Shown here in pieces: positions 1 to 6,448 of a stretch of 9,903 bases of DNA (position 1 is its first letter; every line of letters starts with the position of its first letter). The DNA lies in NCBI GenBank assembly GCA_903869975.1, contig CAIQBF010000079.1, positions 1 through 9,903 of the forward strand. Direction: 5' to 3'. The stretch is from an uncultured bacterium. GTDB lineage: Bacteria; Patescibacteriota; Minisyncoccia; Phycocordibacterales; UBA9973. The notes below the pieces were generated by a model. The model made no database searches. It had not been told where the DNA came from and saw nothing but the letters and a program-made list of their open reading frames with translations. A program made the position numbers and the translations under genes.

Positions 1-1345
1 CAGTACGGCCGATGCGGTGCACGTAGGTGTCGTAGTCGTTCGGGATGTCGTAGTTGATCACGTGCGTGACATTTGGGATGTCGAGTCCGCGAGCAGCGAC
101 GTCTGTCGCGATGAGAATTTTCGTCTCATTCTTCTTGAAGCTTTCGAGCATACGCATGCGTTCGCGGTTGCGCTTGTCGCCGTGAATGCCGGCAACTTTA
201 AATCCACGTGCGCGGAGTTCGGTCTCAAGCTGGTCCACTGAACGCTTGGTCTCGCGGAAGATGAGAACCTTGTCTGAACCTTCCTTGATAAGAATATCGT
301 GGAGCATATCGAGCTTGTTGTCGCGAGTTGCGCGAACAACGTCCTGATCCACATTCTTCGATGTGTTGCCAGTGACAACGGATACGAAGAGCGGGTCCTT
401 AAGATACATCTCCGTCATCTTCTTGATCTCAGGCGAAAGCGTTGCCGAGAAGAAGAGCGTCTGACGAGGTGTCGCGCACTTTCCAAGGATGAAGGTCATA
501 TCGTCGCGGAATCCCATGTCGAGCATGCGGTCAGCTTCGTCGAGCACAACAGTCTTGAATGTTGAAAGATCGAGTGCCTTCTGTTTTACGAGGTCGGTGA
601 TACGTCCCGGAGTTCCGATGACGAAATGCACGCCGCGGCGGATCTCAGCGATCTGTTTGCCCATCGGCATACCGCCGACGACTGATACAGAGAAAATCTG
701 GAGCCATGCAGAGAGCGAGCGGAACTCTTCCTGGATCTGCTGCGCGAGTACGCGAGTTGGAGCCATAATGAGTACTTTCTCGTTCTTGTTGCGCGCGATA
801 CGGTCGATGAGCGGAAGGATGAATGCTCCTGTCTTACCAGTACCGGTGTTCGCAAGTCCGAAGAAGTCGCGGCCGCCGAGGACGGTCATGATGGACTGAT
901 CCTGGATCGGTGTTGGGTGAATGAAGCCTTTCTTGGCGATGTTCTTGTGAAGCTGGTCGACGAACGGAAAGTCCCCAAACGTGTGCTTGGAAACATATTT
1001 CTTTTCTTCGACTTTCTCAGCCTTCTTTACGAATTTTGAGAAATCGATGCGCTGAGCGAAGCGTGAACCGCCTCCTCCCCCACCACCACTTGAACGACGA
1101 GCAAAGCTCGAGCTGCGGCGACCTGCGCCGAAACCACCAGACTTTGCACCGCCGCCGAAGCGCGAGCCGCCGGAACTAAATCCGCCGCTTCGTGCTGGGC
1201 CGCCTGAGTATGAAGAACTGCTTCCAGCTCCTGGACGAGGAGCGGGACCAGTGTAGCGGAAGCCTGAGCCTGAACGCTGCACGGGTGATGAATTAAATGA
1301 GCGCTTGCCGCCAGAAGACGGACGCGCAGAATGACCTGTGTTCAT
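1..1345 (-). CDS. DEAD-box ATP-dependent RNA helicase, C-terminus beyond window
   Basis: This is an ATP-dependent RNA helicase that probably remodels rRNA or mRNA structure in the cytoplasm. The 448 visible residues hold the motifs in order: Q-motif (PTPIQ, Q148), Walker A (ANTGTGKT, 165-172), PTR and GG, TPGR, DEAD (269-272), SAT (300-302), and in the second RecA lobe ATDVAARGLDIP (R419, G420). The sequence runs off the left edge at HRIGRT, the start of motif VI, so only the last part of the second lobe and any C-terminal tail are missing. Residues 1 to about 98 are a low-complexity tail rich in Gly, Ser and Arg, with seven glycines in a row at 87-93. In many bacterial DEAD-box proteins such RNA-binding tails are C-terminal, so the N-terminal position is notable. 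The start is ATG at 1345, preceded by a weak purine stretch (AAGAAAG). It has its own promoter and a long leader. Confidence 0.95.
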   Translation of the reverse strand, partial: MNTGHSARPSSGGKRSFNSSPVQRSGSGFRYTGPAPRPGAGSSSSYSGGPARSGGFSSGGSRFGGGAKSGGFGAGRRSSSFARRSSGGGGGGGSRFAQRIDFSKFVKKAEKVEEKKYVSKHTFGDFPFVDQLHKNIAKKGFIHPTPIQDQSIMTVLGGRDFFGLANTGTGKTGAFILPLIDRIARNKNEKVLIMAPTRVLAQQIQEEFRSLSAWLQIFSVSVVGGMPMGKQIAEIRRGVHFVIGTPGRITDLVKQKALDLSTFKTVVLDEADRMLDMGFRDDMTFILGKCATPRQTLFFSATLSPEIKKMTEMYLKDPLFVSVVTGNTSKNVDQDVVRATRDNKLDMLHDILIKEGSDKVLIFRETKRSVDQLETELRARGFKVAGIHGDKRNRERMRMLESFKKNETKILIATDVAARGLDIPNVTHVINYDIPNDYDTYVHRIGRT

Positions 1346-1463
1346 ATAAACTTTCTTGTGTTATGGATATATCATCCATTCGACAAAAAAGTCTAGGGTG
1401 AATTCCACAATCGCCACTCTCTTATAATTAAGAGGGTCTCGTGTGACCCTTAGTGAGAATGAT
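1346..1463 (-). promoter_or_regulatory. structured 5' leader of the helicase gene
   Basis: The inferred untranslated leader is about 115 nt long and contains two adjacent, slightly overlapping hairpins. One lies at 1433-1450 (AGGGTC/GACCCT, 6-nt loop) and the other at 1419-1434 (CTCTTA/TAAGAG, 4-nt loop). Neither is followed by a T-tract, so they do not look like terminators. A long folded leader contrasts with the very short leaders elsewhere in the window. Leader-based control of a DEAD-box helicase, for example by temperature, is known for E. coli csdA; here it is inference. Confidence 0.4.
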
Positions 1464-1469
1464 ATGTAG

Positions 1470-1498
1470 AGGATAGCACTTTTGGAGTAAAATGTCAA
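1470..1498 (-). promoter_or_regulatory. sigma70-type promoter for the helicase gene
   Basis: A perfect -35 TTGACA (1493-1498) is separated by 17 bp from the -10 TATCCT (1470-1475), read on the minus strand. Transcription would start near 1463. It lies just downstream of the terminator of the preceding minus-strand gene, so the helicase is probably its own transcription unit. Confidence 0.65.
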
Positions 1499-1514
1499 TA
1501 TTCACTGTTTGGGT

Positions 1515-1554
1515 ACAAAAAAGCCCTTCACTCGATATATATCGGGAAGAGCTT
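1515..1554 (-). terminator. intrinsic terminator of the small membrane protein gene
   Basis: On the minus strand an imperfect hairpin (1521-1554) has AAGC/GCTT-type ends, a CTTC/GAAG segment and a central self-complementary CGATATATATCG. It is followed by TTTTTT running to about 1517. It lies 25 nt after the stop codon of the membrane protein gene. Confidence 0.6.
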
Positions 1555-1579
1555 AATAACTCGGTTGAATCGATCTGCC

Positions 1580-1822
1580 TTATGCGTTCCTCCAACGAAG
1601 GATTCTCCATACTCCGATGGAAATGACAACCATTAGGGCGAGCACCGTCTTGATACCCAGCTCCAGTGCTGTGTGGTTTCCAGTGAAACCGTGCGGATCA
1701 AAATTGATCCACATTACTCCGTTTGCCAGCGCATATGCTGCGGCAAGAACGAAAATTAACACCAGCGTAAGGACTCCGCGAAGGAGCATCGGCCTTGACC
1801 TACGATTTAAATTTTTTTTCAT
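1580..1822 (-). CDS. hypothetical two-helix membrane protein, 80 aa
   Basis: I do not recognise a family for this small protein. It has a basic N-terminus (KKNLNRRSR), a hydrophobic helix at about 13-34, a polar loop containing NFDPHGFTGNH (about 35-53), a second helix at about 54-74 and a basic end (RILRWRN). By the positive-inside rule both ends would be cytoplasmic and the loop outside. Support for a real gene comes from its own near-consensus promoter ending 21 nt upstream of the ATG, a matching terminator downstream and the clean two-helix pattern. There is no Shine-Dalgarno sequence before the ATG. It is transcribed away from thyA, and nothing in the context suggests a specific role. 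Confidence 0.7.
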   Translation of the reverse strand: MKKNLNRRSRPMLLRGVLTLVLIFVLAAAYALANGVMWINFDPHGFTGNHTALELGIKTVLALMVVISIGVWRILRWRNA

Positions 1823-1843
1823 ATTTGGTTTTTATTTAAGTGT

Positions 1844-1873
1844 ATTGTACACCATAAAGTGCCCTCTTGTCAA
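1844..1873 (-). promoter_or_regulatory. promoter of the small membrane protein gene
   Basis: On the minus strand -35 TTGACA (1868-1873) and -10 TACAAT (1844-1849) are 18 bp apart. The start point would be near 1837, leaving a leader of only about 15 nt. It is divergent from the thyA promoter region, and the two share about 60 bp. Confidence 0.65.
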
Positions 1874-1900
1874 GGGGATGCGAAAAGGCCTTGGAGATAC

Positions 1901-1906
1901 TATACT
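1901..1906 (+). promoter_or_regulatory. probable -10 element of a leaderless thyA promoter
   Basis: TATACT ends 8 nt before the thyA ATG, so transcription would start at or next to the start codon. No good -35 is visible at the expected distance (the hexamer there is ATGCGA). No Shine-Dalgarno sequence precedes the ATG, as expected for a leaderless mRNA. Confidence 0.4.
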
Positions 1907-1914
1907 TCAGCAGT

Positions 1915-2856
1915 ATGAAGCCCAATCGTGCAGATATTCAATACCTCGACCTCCTCCAAAAGCTCCTCGATGAGGGTACTCCTAAGACCGACCGCACTGG
2001 TACCGGTACGAAATCGTTCCTCGGCCACCAGATGCGCTTTGATCTCGCCGATGGCTTCCCTCTTCTGACCACCAAGAAGGTTCCAATCAAAGCTATTATC
2101 CACGAACTCTTGTGGTTTATGCGCGGTGATACAAATCTGAAATATCTTGCCGACAACAACGTACACATTTGGGATGAATGGCCATACAAGGCGTATCTCA
2201 CTCGCATGGGTAAGCCCGTGCCGGAAATAAACGGCGAGGAATGGAAAGTTGGCATGGCAGAATTTGTGGAGAAAGTAAAAACAGATCCTGTATTCGCGCG
2301 CGAGTACGGCAACCTCGGGCCAATCTATGGCTACCAGTGGCGCTCGTGGCCGACGCCTGACGGCGGACACATCGATCAGCTCAAAAATGTGATCGAGCAG
2401 ATCAAAAATACTCCAGACTCACGCCGCATGATCGTCTCCGCATGGAACGTGGCCGACATCGACGAGATGGCAAAAGCTGGATTGCCACCCTGCCACTGCT
2501 TCTTTCAATTCTACGTCGCCGACGGAAAACTCTCTTGCCAGCTCTACCAGCGCTCCTGCGATACATTCCTCGGAGTGCCCTTCAACATCGCCTCGTACTC
2601 GATCTTTACCCTGATAATGGCGCAAATCTGCGGACTCAAACCAGGAGAATTCGTTTGGACTGGCGGCGATGTGCATTTGTATCAGAACCATATCGAGCAA
2701 GCCAAGCTCCAGATTAGCCGCCGCGATGACATCCGACCACTTCCACTACTCAGGATCAATCCCCTAAAAAAGACCATCGAAGATTTCACGATTGAAGATT
2801 TTGAACTTGTTGATTACAATCCGCATGATGCGATCAAGGCACCGATCGCTGTATAA
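1915..2856 (+). CDS. thyA: thymidylate synthase
   Basis: The enzyme converts dUMP plus 5,10-methylenetetrahydrofolate to dTMP plus dihydrofolate in the cytoplasm. The 313-residue protein has all the family hallmarks: the phosphate-binding DRTGTGT loop (R27), the catalytic cysteine in LPPCH (C193), the RSCD segment with R213 and D216, the GVPFNIASYS motif with the dUMP-specific Asn (N224), and the family-typical end APIAV. It is about 50 residues longer than the E. coli enzyme because of an insert around 95-130, as in the Lactobacillus casei type. I chose ATG 1915; a TTG at 1867 is in frame but would place the -10 element inside the gene and add residues not typical of the family. It heads a four-gene plus-strand operon that ends with folA, which regenerates its cofactor. 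Confidence 0.97.
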   Translation: MKPNRADIQYLDLLQKLLDEGTPKTDRTGTGTKSFLGHQMRFDLADGFPLLTTKKVPIKAIIHELLWFMRGDTNLKYLADNNVHIWDEWPYKAYLTRMGKPVPEINGEEWKVGMAEFVEKVKTDPVFAREYGNLGPIYGYQWRSWPTPDGGHIDQLKNVIEQIKNTPDSRRMIVSAWNVADIDEMAKAGLPPCHCFFQFYVADGKLSCQLYQRSCDTFLGVPFNIASYSIFTLIMAQICGLKPGEFVWTGGDVHLYQNHIEQAKLQISRRDDIRPLPLLRINPLKKTIEDFTIEDFELVDYNPHDAIKAPIAV

Positions 2857-2871
2857 AAATAAAACATACTT

Positions 2872-3297
2872 ATGAAACCAGGAACAGACTATATTGGTAT
2901 TGGCGTAGGAGCATTCATTCTCAACGAAGAGGGCGAGGTATTCCTCATGAAGCGTGGACCGAAAAGCAAAAACGAAATCGGCCACTGGTCGCTGCCTGGC
3001 GGCACGGTTGAATTCGGCGAAACAATGCGCGACACGATACTGCGCGAAGTCCGCGAGGAACTCGGCATAGAGATCGACCTCGATGGCCAGCTCCCTGCGA
3101 CCGATCACATCCTCTCTGGAGAAAAACAGCACTGGATCACGACAATCTTCCCTGCCCGCATTATTTTCGGCACACCGGAAATCCTCGAACCCGAAAAGTG
3201 CACTGAAATCGGATGGTTCGCACTCGAAGCACTCCCTACTCCGCTTGCGAGCAGCGTAGAGAAAGCAGTGAACTCGTTCTTCAACCTCGACAATTAA
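2872..3297 (+). CDS. NUDIX hydrolase (MutT/NUDT15-like)
   Basis: This is a pyrophosphohydrolase of the NUDIX fold, 141 residues. The full Nudix box fits GX5EX7REUXEEXGU: G44, E50, R58, E59, E62, E63 and G65. Before it stand GVGAFILNEEGEVFLMKRG and WSLPGG, a pattern close to the NUDT15/MutT-like branch that hydrolyses (deoxy)nucleoside triphosphates. The substrate cannot be read from sequence; position between thyA and folA favours a (d)NTP. Pterin triphosphate is an alternative, since one folate-pathway pyrophosphatase is also a NUDIX enzyme. The gene begins 15 nt after the thyA stop with no Shine-Dalgarno sequence, and the next gene begins 1 nt after its own stop, so it is part of the operon. 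Confidence 0.9.
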   Translation: MKPGTDYIGIGVGAFILNEEGEVFLMKRGPKSKNEIGHWSLPGGTVEFGETMRDTILREVREELGIEIDLDGQLPATDHILSGEKQHWITTIFPARIIFGTPEILEPEKCTEIGWFALEALPTPLASSVEKAVNSFFNLDN

Positions 3298-3298
3298 T

Positions 3299-4951
3299 AT
3301 GGAGGAAAAATCATGCGCGCGCTGCCAGCAAAACTTCAGGATCGCTCTTGATGATTCATTGTTCTACCAAGCACTCGGCATACAAGCTCCGACAAAGTGT
3401 CCGCTCTGCAGACAGCAAGAGCGCATGCTGTACCGCAATTTCAAGACCCTCTTCAAGCGGCAGTCTTCCCTCTCAGGCACACCCATAATCTCTATGTATG
3501 CGCCGGATGCACTGTTCCCTGTCTACGAATCGAGCGAATGGTGGGGCGATACCTGGGAAGCACTGTCGTACGGGCGAACCATCGACTGGTCGCGCTCATT
3601 CTTCGAACAATTCAACGAGCTCGCAAATACCGTGCCGCATTTTGCACTCATGAATACGCAATCCACGGAATCCGATTATTCGAACATGACGCTCTCGAGC
3701 AACAACTGCTACCTCGTATTCGGAGCGGTCGAAAATGAAGACTGCGCCTACGGCCACATCGTCTGGAACTCAACCGACACGATCGACTGTCTTTATGCAT
3801 TCAAATGCGAGAGCTGCTACGAATGCACGGACTGCCTTTCATCCAACAGACTGCTCTATTCCAGAGAATGCGAAAGCTGTGCGGAGTCCCTTGGCCTTTT
3901 TGATTGCCGGAGCTGCACGAACTGCATCGGCTGTGTAGGACTTATCGGCAAAAGCTATCATATATTCAATCAGCCGGTAAGCCGCGAAGAATACCAAGCA
4001 TTCCTTCTCGAACATCCAATCACGAACCTCGAAACAATCCCTTTCATCCTGGAACAACGCGAGGCGCTACGCCGTTCGCTCCCCCAGCGCGCTTTTTTTG
4101 GTTCGCACAATAGCGACGTTTCGGGAAACCATATTTACTACTCGAAAAACATACTCGACTCGTTCGATATCAAAGGCGGTCAAGACTCTCGGTACTGCTA
4201 TACAGCAAAGCGAGCTGTAGAATCCTATGACTGCAGTTTCTCGCCGGAGATCGAGGAGTGTTACCAAGCACTCACCTGTACTGGCAGCAAAATCATTGGA
4301 GGACACATCTGCTTCGATTGTCACGATATCTACTACAGCGATCATTGTTATGGATCAAGCAATCTGTTTGGCTGTTTTGGCCTACGGCAAAAATCCTACT
4401 GCATTTTTAATACGCAGTATACAAAAGAGGAATATGAAGTCCTCCTCCCTAAACTCACCGAGCACATGAAAGCATTCGGCGAATGGGGCGAATTCTTTCC
4501 TTCCCGATTTTCGCCTTTTGCATACAACGAAGCCATCACGCACGAATACATGCCGCTCGAAAAAGAAACGGCGCTCGCGCAAGGCTTCCGCTGGCGCGAC
4601 GATATTCCCGCAACGCGCGGGCAAGGCACGATCGTGCATGAAGCTCTGCCAAAAAATCCAACCGACTATACAGAAGCCCTGACCAAGGAAATCTTGACCT
4701 GCACGAAGTGCGAAAAAAATTATCGTCTCATCTCCTATGAGATCAATTTCTACAAACGCCTCGGGCTTCCCCTTCCGGAACATTGCTTCAACTGCCGGCA
4801 CGAGCGCCGCATGCATTCGCGCAATCCTCGACAGCTGTGGGATGCGACGTGTGCTTCATGCAATAAAGAAATTCAGACCTCATACCCTCCGGAAAAACAG
4901 GCGGAATACCGCCTCTATTGCGAGATGTGTTACCAGCAGGAAGTCGTCTAG
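3299..4951 (+). CDS. large Cys-rich protein with paired zinc ribbons, function unknown
   Basis: The 550-residue protein has 34 cysteines and no signal peptide or membrane segment. An N-terminal ribbon (C6xxC9, C34xxC37) is repeated near the C-terminus (C468xxC471, C496xxC499) with identical 24-residue spacing, and each copy is followed by CRxxxRMxxRN. A third Cys quartet (C518, C521, C541, C544) closes the protein. The middle has two Cys-rich tracts (137-212, 13 Cys; 300-368, 9 Cys), many as CxxC steps. Each ends in a matching block, SYHIFNQPVSREEY (219-232) and SYCIFNTQYTKEEY (366-379). Residues 60-125 are rich in aromatics (WWGDTWEALSYGR). I recall similar uncharacterised zinc-ribbon proteins from Patescibacteria; no function is known to me. 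Metal binding and possibly nucleic-acid binding are inferred. It starts 1 nt after the NUDIX stop and lies 22 nt before folA, so it is co-transcribed with dTMP-synthesis genes. Confidence 0.85.
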   Translation: MEEKSCARCQQNFRIALDDSLFYQALGIQAPTKCPLCRQQERMLYRNFKTLFKRQSSLSGTPIISMYAPDALFPVYESSEWWGDTWEALSYGRTIDWSRSFFEQFNELANTVPHFALMNTQSTESDYSNMTLSSNNCYLVFGAVENEDCAYGHIVWNSTDTIDCLYAFKCESCYECTDCLSSNRLLYSRECESCAESLGLFDCRSCTNCIGCVGLIGKSYHIFNQPVSREEYQAFLLEHPITNLETIPFILEQREALRRSLPQRAFFGSHNSDVSGNHIYYSKNILDSFDIKGGQDSRYCYTAKRAVESYDCSFSPEIEECYQALTCTGSKIIGGHICFDCHDIYYSDHCYGSSNLFGCFGLRQKSYCIFNTQYTKEEYEVLLPKLTEHMKAFGEWGEFFPSRFSPFAYNEAITHEYMPLEKETALAQGFRWRDDIPATRGQGTIVHEALPKNPTDYTEALTKEILTCTKCEKNYRLISYEINFYKRLGLPLPEHCFNCRHERRMHSRNPRQLWDATCASCNKEIQTSYPPEKQAEYRLYCEMCYQQEVV

Positions 4952-4957
4952 ATCTTA

Positions 4958-4966
4958 TGCTAGAAT
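4958..4966 (+). promoter_or_regulatory. probable extended -10 of an internal folA promoter
   Basis: TGCTAGAAT matches an extended -10 (TGnTANNNT), and its hexamer TAGAAT ends 7 nt before the folA ATG. It lies in the 22-nt gap after the zinc-ribbon gene. No -35 match is visible, which is tolerated for extended -10 promoters. It would give a leaderless folA mRNA in addition to read-through from thyA. Confidence 0.4.
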
Positions 4967-4973
4967 AGCCGGT

Positions 4974-5489
4974 ATGATAGTCGCAATGATCGCTGCAATC
5001 GGCCGCACGAACGAGCTCGGCCGCGGCAATACACTCCTCTGGAACATGCCCGCCGACATGAAGCATTTCCGCGAAACAACGCGCGGACACACCGTGATCA
5101 TGGGACGTAAGACGTTCCAATCACTCCCTAATGGCGCGCTCCCAAATCGTGAGAATATCGTCGTTACCCGCGACCGCCAGTACCGCCCACTCGGAGTCAC
5201 TGTCGTGCACTCACTCGAAGAAGCGCTCCGTTTTGCAGCCCTCGAACAAGGCAAGCACTTCGAGGAAAAACAGGAAGAAACCGAGATTTTTATTATCGGC
5301 GGTGGCGAACTCTATACACAAGGAATGCAGTACGCGCACAAACTCTACATCACCCGCATCGATGACTCCCCAGAAGCTGACACCCACTTCCCCCTTATCG
5401 GAGCCGAGTGGAAAGAAATCTCACGCGAAGAACATCCGGCCGACGCAGAGAATCCACACGCATATACGTTCCTAGTGTACAAAAAATAA
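4974..5489 (+). CDS. folA: dihydrofolate reductase
   Basis: The enzyme reduces dihydrofolate to tetrahydrofolate with NADPH, completing the cycle opened by ThyA. The protein is 171 residues, the usual bacterial length. Visible hallmarks are the N-terminal MIVAMIAAIGRTNELG strand-loop, LLWNMPADMKHF with catalytic acid D28, the cofactor-binding GRKTF (44-48), the IIGGGELY turn (107-114), and the C-terminal strand ending YTFLVYKK. The reading frame is open further upstream, but ATG 4974 gives the family-typical N-terminus and follows the zinc-ribbon stop by 22 nt. It is the last gene of the plus-strand operon. Its TAA stop (5487-5489) lies inside the 5' arm of the terminator hairpin. Confidence 0.96.
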   Translation: MIVAMIAAIGRTNELGRGNTLLWNMPADMKHFRETTRGHTVIMGRKTFQSLPNGALPNRENIVVTRDRQYRPLGVTVVHSLEEALRFAALEQGKHFEEKQEETEIFIIGGGELYTQGMQYAHKLYITRIDDSPEADTHFPLIGAEWKEISREEHPADAENPHAYTFLVYKK

Positions 5490-5565
5490 AAAACACAGGG
5501 CGAATTTTTTTCAAGGCAGCGAAGCATGCGCAGAAAAAAGTTTGCCCTGTGTTTTTTATTTTTTG
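5480..5565. terminator. long bidirectional terminator between convergent operons
   Basis: A perfect 22-bp inverted repeat (5480-5501 with 5544-5565) has GC-rich inner ends (ACAGGGC/GCCCTGT) and A/T-rich outer ends, so each strand reads stem then T-tract. The stem continues inward through about ten more pairs, including two G-T wobbles (T6 at 5506-5511 with A6 at 5534-5539). The whole element is an 86-nt hairpin. It serves folA on plus and the MazG-like gene on minus, whose stop codon is at 5573-5575. Confidence 0.85.
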
Positions 5566-5572
5566 CCTCCTA

Positions 5573-5905
5573 TTACGGATCTATATCAGTCTTCACGCGA
5601 ATAAAGATATCCTTTCCATCCGGTGATTTTTCTTTGCGGTACACGCGACTCTTGTTGATCTCAATCTTGCGGACGAGTTCCTTTTCAAGATCATAGCCGA
5701 GCTTCTCGCACATGCCGAGGAGAAAGATCGCGACATCAGCAAATTCTTCGGCCACACCCTCTTCCCCTTTGTTGTATTTGGAAAATGCTTCTGAAAGTTC
5801 TTCGTGCGCGCGGCAGAATTCGAGCGCCATGTCGGTCGTGTTGAATCCTTGGCGGACTTTGTTGTCCATGACGTCTTTCTGTAATGCTTTGAGGTCTACT
5901 GACAT
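5573..5905 (-). CDS. MazG-like nucleotide pyrophosphohydrolase
   Basis: This small (110 aa) all-alpha NTP pyrophosphohydrolase releases PPi from (d)NTPs. The metal-binding signature is present: HEELSE (E35, E36, E39) on one helix and EEFADVAIF (E53, E54, D57) on the next, as in single-domain MazG/iMazG proteins. The protein ends in a basic and acidic tail without a second MazG domain. Its ATG lies 1 nt after the stop of the dCMP deaminase gene, so the two are almost certainly translated from one mRNA. A role in dCTP or dUTP trimming would link directly to dCMP deaminase and ThyA, but the substrate is inferred. No dUTPase is seen in the window, which makes this an interesting candidate source of dUMP or dCMP. 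Confidence 0.88.
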   Translation of the reverse strand: MSVDLKALQKDVMDNKVRQGFNTTDMALEFCRAHEELSEAFSKYNKGEEGVAEEFADVAIFLLGMCEKLGYDLEKELVRKIEINKSRVYRKEKSPDGKDIFIRVKTDIDP

Positions 5906-5906
5906 A

Positions 5907-6413
5907 TTATTGATCTTTGTAGGCGACCGTTTCGCCGGTTATAATTACGAGCTCGACACCCGCTTCTTTGAAAATCTGCTTCGTACGCGTGCTCGCATGA
6001 TAATCCTTGCGGGCAACGAAGCGCTTGATACCCGCATTGATCACCACTTTCGCACACGCATAGCAGGCAACCATAGTGGAATACATCGTCGCACCATCTA
6101 CCGCTACACCAAAACGTGCAGCATTCGCAATCGCATTCGTTTCTGAATGGGTCGTCCGAACACAGTGACGAGACGTCACGCCTTCTTCGTTGGTCACGGT
6201 CGTCATCTCATGCCCTACCTCATCACAATGCGGAAGACCGATGGGAGAACCTGCATATCCGGTGGCAAGCAAGCGTTTGTCTTTGACAATAGCGATACCA
6301 GCGTGCCCGCGGTCACAAGTCCCGCGAGTACCGACAAGTTCGGCCATTTGCAGAAAATATTCGTCCCACGATGGACGCGTTGGCGCATCTATTTTCGGAG
6401 TTTCTTCAGGCAT
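5907..6413 (-). CDS. deoxycytidylate (dCMP) deaminase family protein
   Basis: This zinc-dependent deaminase probably converts dCMP to dUMP, the ThyA substrate. The 168-residue protein has the family layout: WDEYFLQMAELVGTRGTCDR near the N-terminus, GYAGSPIGLPHCDE (52-65), the zinc and proton-shuttle motif HSE (H89, E91), and the second zinc motif C117xxC120. The usual PCxxC is here ACYAC, so the conserved proline before the first cysteine is missing, while the metal ligands are intact. ComEB-type dCMP deaminases have the same arrangement. The start ATG at 6413 lies 21 nt after the stop of the CofE-like gene. A -10-like TATACT sits 6 nt before the ATG, so it may also have its own leaderless transcript. 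Confidence 0.92.
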   Translation of the reverse strand: MPEETPKIDAPTRPSWDEYFLQMAELVGTRGTCDRGHAGIAIVKDKRLLATGYAGSPIGLPHCDEVGHEMTTVTNEEGVTSRHCVRTTHSETNAIANAARFGVAVDGATMYSTMVACYACAKVVINAGIKRFVARKDYHASTRTKQIFKEAGVELVIITGETVAYKDQ

Positions 6414-6419
6414 AGGGAG

Positions 6420-6448
6420 AGTATACTCGGGTCTTTATTTTTTGCCTA
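6420..6448 (-). promoter_or_regulatory. possible internal promoter for the dCMP deaminase gene
   Basis: On the minus strand TAGGCA (6443-6448), 17 bp, then TATACT (6420-6425), ending 6 nt before the ATG. The -35 matches the consensus at four of six positions and lies in the 3' end of the CofE-like gene. No Shine-Dalgarno sequence is present, so a transcript from here would be leaderless. Confidence 0.4.

Noticed and set aside
1428..1610. A 60-residue minus-strand frame between the membrane protein and the helicase
   Set aside because: It spans the terminator and the helicase promoter, has no protein-like pattern and overlaps the membrane protein gene.
1867..1914. An in-frame TTG start that would lengthen ThyA by 16 residues
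   Set aside because: The extra residues are not typical of ThyA, and the stretch contains the likely -10 element. ATG 1915 gives the normal N-terminus.
3299..4951. The Cys repeats as a DNA-level tandem repeat or a mobile element
   Set aside because: The similarity is at protein level only; the nucleotide copies are diverged, and no inverted repeats or target duplications flank the gene.
4737..4973. A longer open frame in front of folA
   Set aside because: It lies antisense to nothing and overlaps the well-supported zinc-ribbon gene in another frame. FolA homology begins exactly at ATG 4974.
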